The position numbers and the translations under genes were made by a program. A DNA stretch of 64,000 bases from Tubiluchus corallicola (taxonomy: Eukaryota > Priapulida > Priapulimorpha > Priapulimorphida > Tubiluchidae): assembly GCA_030141605.1 (NCBI GenBank), contig JAQGDQ010000277.1, positions 144,001 to 208,000 on the forward strand, written 5' to 3'. Of this stretch, positions 24,030-51,200 are shown piece by piece. The notes under the pieces are model-generated. The model saw nothing but the letters and a program-made list of their open reading frames with translations. It was not told the origin of the DNA and did not search any database. How positions within the stretch are numbered: position 1 is the first letter of the stretch; every line of letters starts with the position of its first letter.

Positions 24030-24460
24030 GATATACAGGGTAGTCCAGAAAAACAGGTTCCCTCAAACTAATTCGTCGTCTTTTATCCTGGTAGAAGTAT
24101 ATGTAAAGAGACCACGCCATCTTATATCCCGGGTTTTCTCTACTCAAGGGTATAAATTTTCTTCTAGGAGCCTCACCAAGGTGCCCCAGAACGTTTTTTA
24201 TACGATGCTCCTCTGGGAACTGTGAGCAAAAGGGCTCCAAAAATCGCGGAATTTTTGCTCATTGCCGGAACAGCTTGTAGAAAAAACGTCCTCTAGCGGC
24301 GTTTGGGGTGGGCTCAAGGAAGAAATTTTTGGAACGTCTCTGGAAAGAGGAGAAACCGGGCTACACGGTGATGTGGGCCTCTGTTACCAACGTTTCTACC
24401 AGGAAGAAGGGTTATGAGTTATTTTGGGAAAACGTTTTTCGTTCTCGGCGGCCCTGATTT
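24030..24460. repeat. Inverted pair of a protein-like repeat
   Basis: The minus strand (24240-24030) and plus strand (about 24277-24460) both translate into versions of one motif: KF, then LWKEEKPGYTVMW in the best copy, then an RKKG and aromatic-rich end. A third copy lies at 58540-58690. The two arms meet at a GAGCAAAA/TTTTGCTC centre. Probably fragments of a mobile-element or retrocopy family; the protein is unknown to me. Confidence 0.55.
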
Positions 24461-24800
24461 AATTGTCATTTAATTAATGCGCGTTTTCTGCGTTTAATAG
24501 AAGCAGCGTACGTTCGCATTCGATTACAGAATCGGTTAATTGTCAGCTGGCCGAGTTTGGTCGGACGGCATGCTGACTGGTAATAAAACACATCTTTTGT
24601 GCCTCCACGATTCCCGCGGATGTAGCAATATCCTGACCAAGGAGCAATACAATTACTCTCCTACTGAATCACTGTAACGTCTGTAATTGAAAATTTATTT
24701 GAGGATAAACATCTCGCTTGCTCAATTATACTATACAGAGGTAGCCGTCAGCTGGATGCAAAAGATGTCTGCTTAACGAGCCTTTCTAATGTGGCTTCCC
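24450..24800. promoter_or_regulatory. Possible regulatory block
   Basis: Balanced-composition sequence with TTTAATTAATGCGCG, GGTTAATTGTCAGCTG (homeodomain site abutting an E-box) and further TAATTG sites. Motif clustering only. Confidence 0.2.
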
Positions 24801-25029
24801 CGACAATCAGTTTAATATACTGAAATTTTTCACTTGAATATCGATTTTACCATTACAGTCATGCAAAAATACACACGTCGATGATTTGGCAATATTATGA
24901 AAATTTATGGTAAAGATAAAGGCAAAATTCAGAGTCGAAAAACTCGGGCAAAATAAGCTACAGCATACCATTCAATACGCTATTATTAAGTAATCACACC
25001 TTTGTAAGTGAGCAAACTACTTTTACACT

Positions 25030-25182
25030 TAATTGTGCTTTTTTATTTTATTTAAATTGATTAATGCCGTTTTTATGCACTTTAGTTTTAGATTCACCAT
25101 CCCACAATTTAGTTTTACCGTACTCTTGTAATATATGTTTTCCATGTAGTTTTTATTGCAAAATAAAAATCTTAATCTAATC
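25030..25182 (+). mobile_element. Truncated non-LTR (LINE-type) 3' end with (TAATC) tail
   Basis: A T-rich UTR-like segment ends in AAAATAAAAATCTTAATCTAATC, a short pentanucleotide tail. The same tail type occurs near 46318 (opposite strand) and 62636. No reverse-transcriptase sequence remains. Confidence 0.45.
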
Positions 25183-26404
25183 TGTTCAATTGTTATTAAC
25201 ATTTTATTTTAACATCTTTACCATTTTAAGACTCAATTATAAGTGTGAACATAAAACATAAACTTTTAAACTGATAAAGTCTGGTAAACTATAAAAATAA
25301 ATGAACCCAATATTTTTGAAATCGGTGACCCAATAATTAGTATTATGCTTATTGTGTTATTCCTGCGATTAAATTTTTAATAAATGATTTAAATGTTTAT
25401 TTTAAGAAACTTAATTATGCCTATTTATTTTAGTTAATTCTATGTCGCTATGTCAAATGGCTCAACGTGATTGAAAAATCAATTTGGTTGAGCTATACAT
25501 CAAATTGGGCAATCATCATACTCATTTATAAGGTGTCAGTTTTACCTTCAGTTTACTTATTTTGAGTACTTAGTTACTCAAATTGAGTCTACGATACTCA
25601 ATTTTCAAATTAATCAGAGTACAAACATTTTATAAAATTACTCTAGCTCTGTTAATCCATTTGTCAAATTACTCCTTTTGAGTTATTCAGCAATAAAGCT
25701 TAATCATATTGAGTAACGCGACTTTTTATAGTAATTGATCGAAAGGCGTAGAAATGTAGCATGAATATTTTCTACTATCAAGCAGCACTCTGCTGGCGCC
25801 ATCTGCCAGCTGAAAATCAAATCATTCAATATAAAACAGAAAAAATGATTTAGATCATTATCATGAGTGCACTTTTATTTTACGCCAATAAATTAAAAAA
25901 AACTGATTTTCAGAATGCACAAATAAATTAATATAAAACAAACATTGAAAATACTGATTTTCATTAATCACATAAATCAATATTTACAAAATAATGGCCG
26001 ATTGGGTCCTATTATTGTAGTCATACCACCACTTAGTTCAAACGTAGTAATGAAGTTAAAATAGTAGGTCAAGTGTATTAAACCGTGGATTCAATCAATA
26101 TGCAATTAATAAATTTTCAAAAGTAATTAGGCCTATAATGTTGATGTGTTACTGTTATTTTAACTTAAACAAAACGTTACATTCACAAATACAAAATACA
26201 TGTTTAGTTAAGTAGTAAATATTTTAACCTAGAGTTTTACATGACATTTACTGACATGAGGATTCAATTTTAGAAACTCAGAAGTGGTGGCGTGGCATGG
26301 GAAGCCTTGTGCAGCATTTGTCTCATTTAACGGAATACAATAAAGTGTTGATTGCTAACATGGTTATCTTGAAAATGTAGCATTCTATTTTAGAATAATT
26401 ACAT

Positions 26405-26409
26405 TTTAT

Positions 26410-26410
<1 letters not shown>
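26405..26410 (-). promoter_or_regulatory. Poly(A) signal overlapping the ADAM stop codon
   Basis: On the minus strand the stop TAA runs straight into ATAAA, so AATAAA uses the last base of the stop codon. If used, the 3' UTR would be only about 20 nt. Confidence 0.4.
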
Positions 26411-42820
<16,410 letters not shown>

Positions 42821-43132
42821 TCCTGAAATTATTAAAAAGTCCATATCATTATACTGTTACTATCGCGGGAATCCAATAGCTAGACGTGAGGAATAGTAGC
42901 AAAGTTTACAGATGAAACAGGAAAAAGATTTGAAACTATAGCGTTTGGGAGGGGTGAGTATATATCAAATGTTTTCTGAAGCTTTTTCATAAAACTTTTC
43001 GTAGATATTGGATGATGCTAATAAATGATTAAGCATTTGTAAATTGTATACAGTAATTCATATTGAAATTAGCATATGTCATGCTTTTTAAACGAAAAGG
43101 CACAATACTGAAGCAGATACTGTAGCCGCTTG

Positions 43133-43160
43133 AACCGGAAGTCGGTAGTAATCGGAAGTT
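43133..43160. promoter_or_regulatory. Paired ETS sites upstream of the ADAM gene
   Basis: ACCGGAAGTC and ATCGGAAGTT lie 17 bp apart, about 315 bp upstream of the ADAM start. Paired GGAAGT sites bind GABP/ETS factors in many animal promoters. Motif evidence only. Confidence 0.3.
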
Positions 43161-43689
43161 ACCCCCTGTCTTGCCAAAGTCTGCATTCCAGGACACCAAT
43201 TTCAGAATAAAATGAGTTGGCAGTCATAAGTGTAATAATCAATTACGTTCATATCCGTAAAGGGACATCTAATTTATTAAAGTTTAGATGTGAGAATAAG
43301 CATTATAAATAACTAGTCCGGAATGTGAAGTATTCGGTTACTCACTCGCTCAGGGAGTTTCTTATACTCAACTGCTTGAAAAAGTCACTTAGAAGACAAT
43401 TTACCATTATCATGATTCCCTGTTTTCATAAATAAGTTATTTTAAACACCATAGTTTGCCCTTATCATGTCATCCAATATAGAAACGTAAACATTTAGAA
43501 TATAGAAAAACTTTGTTGTTACGTTAAAAAACTTAAAACTGTTAAAATCTTGTTACACGAGGAACAACAAGAACGAAAACGACAACAACATCACCGCGAA
43601 ACAGACCTCTTTTTAGAGTTAGCGAACGAGTAACCCCAAAAAGCCGTCCCAGTAACTGAGTGAAAAGTTATGCAAAGCTCAGTTGAGAA

Positions 43690-43860
43690 AGCTATGGGTT
43701 TATAGCAATTTTGGCGGGGTTTGGCTAGTCTGTATAATTAATTTCGGTGGTATGGGGTGTATACATATTATAATTAATATATATATATATATACATATAC
43801 AAGATTCGAGGCTACCATTCGGCGAACTACATACATAATGAAAAGCCTCGATCTAGTGTC
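43690..43860. repeat. Dispersed repeat module: GCGGGGTTTGGCTAG ... GGTGGTAT ... (TA)n
   Basis: The order GGGTTTGGCTAGTCT, AATTTCGGTGGTAT, a TA microsatellite, then GAAA(A/G)G(C/T)CTCGATCT recurs at 54722-54860 and, in part, at 57530-57625. At least three copies in this window show it is a mobile or satellite-derived family. Confidence 0.7.
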
Positions 43861-44200
43861 GTCTTATTGATGGTTTATCTTTCGAATCGGGTCCACCCCG
43901 GAGGAACGGCGAGGCGACAAACCTCGAGACCGCGTACGGGCCGGGAGAGGCGACTAATGGTTGGATAGCCTGTGCAAAGGTGGATGCCACGGCGTCTTCC
44001 CGGGTCGCACCCAAATTTGCGAAAAACTGCACGAACAGCCTCCAGAAAACTCCAATTGTGTAACTGTTTGGGTATGTTGGGTTAAAAATAGTCATCCTAC
44101 CGGAAAGAGGATGAAACGATCTACACGGTAGGAAGGTTTCACTAGGACAGATGTCCTCTACACGAAACCGGATTGTGTATTTCAGAGTCTTTTTTAACCC
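43861..44200. other. GC-rich island attached to the dispersed repeat
   Basis: Clearly more GC-rich than anything nearby (e.g. CCGCGTACGGGCCGGGAG). The first ~40 bases continue the repeat family seen at 54785-54830. A minus-strand open frame of 80 codons covers it without a recognisable domain. Probably the unique part of a mobile element copy. Confidence 0.4.
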
Positions 44201-44329
44201 CAGTGCTGCACGCTGTTTGGAACACCCATTGCCTTTGAGTTTAAAAAATTAGGCAGCTGTTCCAGGCATTGTCATCACCCGCAGATCTACAGTGTTACAG
44301 ATTTTACACGTAAGAACTTTTCGCGTATT

Positions 44330-44765
44330 ATCATCTGAGAAGTAGTAAACAAAAACTGTGTAGAATGTTTGTATATTATTGATCATTGGTGGATGTGTCT
44401 ACTAGCATTTGTCGTACCACACGGTTTCAACTTTGTACAAATGATTTTCGGGGTTTTGCTAGGCTGCTGTGTTGTTGATGTTAGTGTTGTAGGTGTCGCT
44501 ATAATCATCGTCATCACCATTATGATCACCAATTGCTGTGGAGTGTTTGATGTGATGTGATAATGCTGTGGATGGTGTGGTATGGTGTGTGTGACGTGTC
44601 TGGGTGGTGTGGTGTAGGTAGTGTGGTGCGGGGTAGAGCAGTGTGTTATGAGTGGTATGGTAGTGTGGTGTAGTGTGGCGTGATGTGGGTGGCGTGGTGT
44701 AGTGGGATGTGGTTTGTCATTGCGGGTTTATGCGCAAAATTTTTTGCGGGGTTTGGCTAGCATTA
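44330..44765 (+). repeat. Composite repeat, copy 1 (GTGTGG-rich)
   Basis: Shares ordered blocks with 56905-57553: CATCTGAGA, CAAAACT, TTGATCATT, GTTGTTAGTGTTGTAGGTGTC-like, an ATC-rich stretch, a GTGTGG minisatellite, then GGTTTGTCATTGC and CGCAAAATTTTTTGCGGG and TTTGGCTAG. Ends in a TA-rich segment and (TAAAC)n. Confidence 0.7.
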
Positions 44766-45568
44766 TATTATTATATTTATTTTATTGTATTATGTTATAG
44801 GTGTCAATGAAACTAAACTAAACTAAACTGCGCACAAGATTGGTAATTGAAACTGACGGACTACTTAGACATATGTAGTAATTTTTAAGAATGTTTTTTA
44901 TGTTGGGAGACTTGACGTGCAAATTTTTACAAAGATTTAATTAGCTAGAATCGTGATATTTCGGAGCGTGCATTTGATAAACCTCATCGCGCAACAGCCG
45001 CATATAATTTGTTTTCTTCTTTGTATAGTATTGTCAACTTTATTTTCAAATATTTTCGTTCCATTATATATATAATATTTTTAAGTTTTACCTTCAAAGC
45101 ACTGAAAATGTGTGGTCCAATGAGTGAAATTCTCATATTAATGAGAAATGAGTACGGAACAGCAAGTTCTTTTTAGAGAGCTGATATTTAGTAATCAACA
45201 ATTTGCTTTTCAATTTCAGAGCACTTTGGTTTCGAAATAAGTTTAGTATACGTAAACCTTGCAGAGAATCCAAGTTAATATTTTATAACTGTAATTATAA
45301 CGCTTTATTTTCTAGTTTTTATACCACATATTTCAAGACAAACATTCACTTGCACATTTCTTCATTCACAAATAATCTTACAAATTAATGTGATGCTAAT
45401 TGTGTTTTTAATGTAATTAAAATTTTTCACTTTACATTACAAGTAGGCCTACCATTTAGTTTTAGAAATTCTTTAACGTGGCATTGGTTGCTAATTGTAA
45501 TTGTTTAGTGTTCACTGGCAAAAACTTAACATTCACATAAAACACATCATTTACTTTATGCAACACAT

Positions 45569-45574
45569 TTTATT
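45569..45574 (-). promoter_or_regulatory. Poly(A) signal candidate for the serine protease gene
   Basis: AATAAA on the minus strand about 235 bases past the protease stop codon. The hairpin at 45618-45720 would fall inside this 3' UTR. Confidence 0.4.
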
Positions 45575-45617
45575 ATTAGAAGAATTTAAAATTATAATTT
45601 TGCTCTCAAAAATTATT

Positions 45618-45720
45618 AATTGGATTAAAACTATAATAAGTGAGTATTCATTCACAATTCTCCTACACAGTGTAGGAGAATTGTGAATGAGTACTCACTT
45701 ATTATAATTTGAATCTAATT
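45618..45720. repeat. 51-bp-arm inverted repeat (fold-back hairpin)
   Basis: Arms 45618-45668 and 45670-45720 pair around a single central base with four mismatches (at 647/691, 631/707, 627/711 and 622/716 within 45 kb), of which the outermost and innermost are G-T type. It sits 88 bases beyond the protease stop codon. It may be a small fold-back element. Confidence 0.9.
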
Positions 45721-45807
45721 GACACTCAATTGATAATTTATAATACAATTTTGATAAATCACATATTGTAGTAGTATGAGACTTTATGAATGCAAAGCAA
45801 ATTTGCT

Positions 45808-48089
45808 TTATAACTGGGGTGTCGTCATTTGACTGTTAATCCAGTCATGGTAATGGCTAACACGTGCGTAGACAGAAGCCACGTCAGTGTTTAAAATACA
45901 TGGTACTCTGCCCCAGGAAACCACTCCAACTTGAAGCATCGTGTTATCAACCTCTCTCATTACCAGTGGGCTACCTGAATCACCCTGTAGAAAACAAATT
46001 TGAGTATGATAATTTATAATCAATTAAGAGACAAAAACGAATACATAGTAAAATACTCCGTAACAAAAAAAAATATTAACAAAAGCTATTTTTTAGTCTT
46101 ACGCTGTATCAGGTACGGAAAGAAAAAGCGTTCATTTCAAGCCATTTTACAATTATGCACTACTGATGCATTATGACAGGCAGATAAAAAGAAGCTGAAA
46201 TTTTAATTTCATAATGCTTTTCTCGTGATAGTTTCTTTACACATTTGTAAAAATATTTAAAATTCATCATTCTTTCTGCTTTCGGTGTCTGACATTATCC
46301 ACTAAGGAGTAACTGATAGATTAGATTAGATTAGATCAGATTAGATCAGCAATTTAGATTTGCTTTTGGTAATAAAGACTTATTGATGTGGATTATATTT
46401 ATATACGAACAATAAATACTGGCATTTAAACAGGTTAAATTTGTGAGTAAATGGCTTGAAACGTTCAATAAAAATTTCATTTTAATAAAAAATTGAACAC
46501 CCAAAATAACAGATCTCGAACTTAATTAGGATAACCAATTAGGTCTATTCAAACATGAATTTATATAAAATTCACTATTAGACCATATCTACTATCTAGC
46601 CTAAAAGTAATGATCCCATAAGTGAGTTGCATATCGCAAATGTGTATGAATTTTGAGGAGTATAATTTCTCGCCTAATTTAAATACCCTAACCCTACCCC
46701 TGACGCCAGCCCCAATCCTGACCGTAACCCTTAACCTAATTCTAACCCTAACCACCTATCCGCTTCAAGAACTAATTTCTTGTGTGTGGGGAACCGTAAA
46801 CTTTAGCCAAACTTTGTATCAGGTATGTTGGGCGTACTACCTTATATCGGAAGGCAAGGATTGGGCCTTCAGAGCGTAGGATATGAAACTGCACAAACAG
46901 ATGTGCAATTATGCAGTTTGACATATCTATTTAGCAAAAAGCAATATCTCTTTTTGATTTGAGAATTTTATTGATAGGCGCTCACCTAGTCTAAATTCTA
47001 GAGATGAATTTACCCAGTATCCATCGTTTTTTAAACGATTATTGACATATGGTCGCCCAACATGTGTTTCGTCCTGCATAGCTTCATCGGGAATTAAAGT
47101 GCAAACAAAACATGACATTATTCACTAAAACATATGAAGTGTGGTGGAATAATCTTGCTCTTTACTATTGACGATACAAGCAAGAACATAATTAAGACAA
47201 GAATAGTCGTAATCCCTTTTAACCAAATTGATGTTGGAGTATTTGTTAATTTTAGAACTTTATTGTCATTGGTATGTAATCTGACGTAATAAAAGCAAAA
47301 TATATAAAATTAGAGTAAAAGCAAAATTCAAAATTGAGAAAAGCTATTTGTATGTTTAATTGGCTAGGTTTTTGTTATTGTTGTTGTCGTCGTCATCATC
47401 GTCATCACCGTTGCAACCTGTTATCATTGTCGTTGTTGTTTCATTTTCTCATAGCAGCCAGATGAGCATAGCGAAAACAATATTTTATGTAATTATTCAG
47501 GCCTTTGCCGTACTTACCGAACACACGTCCTCTCCTTGCCCAGGCACTTGATCAAGGTCGGTAGCACACATCATTCCAGCTGTAATCATTCCAGGCCAGA
47601 ATTGATTCATGCACTCAGATGAGCTTATGACGTCGACGTTGGCTTTCCTTAGTGTTCTCGAAATCGAACCACCTATAAAACCACCAGACGGAGCGGTTTT
47701 CAGAAAACTTGTTTCACTAGTTAGTATGGCAGCTGGATTCAGAAGGAACTCAGATTTCGTTCTATGAGTGTTTTAATAGCTTACTATCATTCATACTGAA
47801 CACAAAAGTTTCAACTTGATCAATCTAATCCGTGAGCCAGACCCTAAATTACCACGTATGCCAGTAGGCCTACTAATACCACCCGTAGGAACATATTCTA
47901 GTGGCGTTTATTCTGAAAGCTCTACATCACGAAATTTACGTGATAGTTCTTTACAACTCACAGCTCAGTGGCATTAATCGCACTTTAAAGTTTGCCCCTT
48001 GCACCAGATCTGAACTAGTCCTGGGTTCGGTTGGATAGCCAAACTAAGACGCAGTCACCGGCAGGGCAAATGTAAACTCTATCTCTCTC

Positions 48090-48179
<90 letters not shown>

Positions 48180-48184
48180 CCTCC

Positions 48185-48217
<33 letters not shown>

Positions 48218-51200
48218 CCCCTCTCTCTCTCCCCTTCTCGTCGTACTCTGACATTTTTCTTTAAGGGCTTTACTTCTTTCTCTAGCTTATAGTATTATAA
48301 GACTTGTAATAACGTCATACGTACTTTCCGTTTTACCCCATCCTGAGATTTCTGCTGCCCCGTTGTCGTGGTGCTCCATGTCCAGTTTAACTGAGCGGAT
48401 TTGGTCACTGAATGTAATGGGTGTTGCCAAGTTCAGCACTGCAACGTCATTATCAATGGTACTTGGATTATACTGTGGGTGTTTCGAAATATATCGTACC
48501 TAAAAGCAAAACAGTGAGTAATTAGCATTTTTTCAAAATAAACAAATAAGTAAGCTTTGTTCTCCAGAACCGCAAAAAGATCTCCCAGTCCCATCACAGT
48601 TTCTGTGATGACCACATAGAGCATACTTCCCTATGCGTGAACATGTGACGACCTATATAGCACTCATTGCAGCATGGACAGCAGCAATGGTAGAGTCACA
48701 CACCCAATATTGGCCACGCTGGAAGAGAATCTACCATCTTGTATATTTATAATATAAACATGCAAACATATAGGATCTAGTTGACCTCTGAAGGTTTGAG
48801 GATCTTAGACCCTCTTACCACCGGGTACAGAGTAAGGCTCTCTGACCTGTGACCACAGTTCACATATTTCTTTGTGGCTTGCTACGCTTGCAGGTGTGTA
48901 CTACTACCATATTGCCGTTGATAAGTACATAAAAATAAGTTTGGACTGATCTTAAACTCTTAAACTACGAAATATGCCTGTTTTCCTCTTTGTATGTATT
49001 TTTGCTGGGAGTACAAAAAAAGCAAGTATTAAGGACACAAGTGAGTCGAATAAACATGAAAACGAGTACGAAACATGTTGATTACAGTATTGTTGAAATG
49101 CAGTAATGCAGACCTATTACGCCCTCTAAATTTGTATGGAAGCCGTTCGCGTTTTGTACAGCTTTGTTGGAGCAGCAAATCAAAAAGCTCTAGCAGTAAT
49201 TTTTTCCACAAAATTCAATAGCCTGGAAATTTAGCAGATTTCAACCTCACCTTTTGGAACTACATGCATTAGTAAAAAGCGGAAGCGGAAGCATGCCACT
49301 GATCGGTACTTCAAAGACAAACTTCTAAGCATTTGCAGCCTTGCAAAAAGTGTTACAGAATTTTGTTTTCAACAGCGACCTGTTTAGGATACTACTTTTA
49401 TCTCACCTAACAAGATTGCAGGCTGGCGTGAGACACGGGAGGCTTCCATACTAAATACTGAAGGTGTTCCGTGCTATTGTCAGTTGTTTTGTACCTCCCA
49501 CTGCAAAAAGTTATGTGCCATCCTGCACTCTTCTTTTTCCAGCTGTGCTAATAGTTGTAATTTGAGGAAGGAGTTTACAATTCCCACACAGTTAAAATAC
49601 CCTAACCCTAACCCAATCCTAAATAAAACCCAAAACTAACCGTAATCTTAATCCTAACCCTAACCCTAATCAGTTTCACGAACTAATTTCTTGTGTGTGA
49701 TGAATTGTAAAGTTCGGCCTAATTTGATTGAAATTATACTACCTATCTGGTGTTTGACTAATATGTTGATTGGTATATAGTGGTTTGTTTTTCGTCAAAC
49801 TTTTGCTAATGACAGCAATGCTGAAAGGCCTTAAAAGAACAAAGCCGAGATAAAGGTGGCATCATCTATGCCTATAACAGCACTGTGTTGTATTTGTCGT
49901 CTTTTGTGATCGACATCAGATATCTACACTTACCGAGAAATCTTTACCACTGTCGTATCTTGTGTGACCCAGCGAAACGGTGAAACGGCTTGGTTGTGTG
50001 TCATGACTGGAAAATAAAAAAAAAACAATTATAATAATTTCACGCGAAGACATTTATAGCAACTATTAGATACAATTGCAAATCAACTACATAATGAAAA
50101 GCTAGAGTTAGCTTTTACTAAATAAAAAATAAATTTAATAAAAAAATGTAATTTAATGGTGGGAAACAAAAAGACGGCAAGCAAGATGGACAGTCTGAGT
50201 TTTTGGAAACTTCTAGCAGTTGACAATATGAAACATCGCGGCTGTTCCCAAAGCTGTTTGTAGTACACAAGCTTATATTTGCATGAAATCTTATTTTAAT
50301 GATGTTACAAATCATAGCTTATAATAGGCTAGATAATGCGAAATCTCACTCCAAGTACATTGTATAGAGGAAAGCTCGCAAGCTATGTGGAATGCAGCAA
50401 TAATTCAGGAGCATATTACAAGGTGCCATTTTGCGTTAGTGTTTACTAGTATGTAACATTTTGCTAGAGAATTGAGCTTCTTAGAATATCTGAAACCATT
50501 CAGAAATAATTTCTTTGAGAGTCACCTGTCCATGTACTGACCAGGCTCGATCTTGTTTAACTTTGGTCGCCAAACACACGCCATGATCACTCTGCTGTTC
50601 TCCTAACGAACTAAGCATTGAACCACTATTTCAAAGTGAACCACCATTTCTAGCCTATCGGGTACTGCAAATTACCAGGTTTGGTCGATCAGCCTCTTAT
50701 AATTTAGGAAGTTATAAATAAAAGTCAAGAAGTCAGTTGTTTTAAAAGCAGTAGTAGGTCTATTTTAATCTACAATTAAATACCAGTTAGGTATAAACTG
50801 CAATAAGATTAACGAAAAAGATTAATTTGATAACATCATACGAACTATAAATTAATTGAACAAGTTAATGTTGGATCCATGTTGGTTGAGGGATTCACTA
50901 GTGAATAAAAGGTTTGACTCTGTAAATAGATGCGAAGTTTGTAAACATATACTCGTTTGCTGCTTCCTGACAGTCTATTTCAAAATGACGATGCTTAGGG
51001 TTTTCCGAAAATGACGTCATCGCCGTCATCTTGAAATCAAGATGAATGATCAAAATCCAACTCCGTCAGCAGTGCAGAATTCGTTCTACTGTAGTATATT
51101 CCTACAAAGTTTGTGACAATCCATTATGTAGCTAAACTTTTTTCGAAAATTGCCACCATCTTGAATGTAAAATGGCGAATCGAAAACCGAATTTCTTACA

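Larger units (their letters stand above)
18703..26404. other. Intergenic DNA between otp and the ADAM gene
   Basis: The two genes converge here. I find no supported exon. Identifiable contents (SINE, MITE, inverted protein-like repeat, LINE-type tail, balanced-composition blocks) are listed separately; the rest is AT-rich sequence without visible structure. Confidence 0.6.

Noticed and set aside
49590-49680. Interstitial telomere from a chromosome fusion
   Set aside because: The CCCTAA-like runs are short, degenerate, present twice with the same flanks and bounded by inverted ends, so a mobile element explains them.
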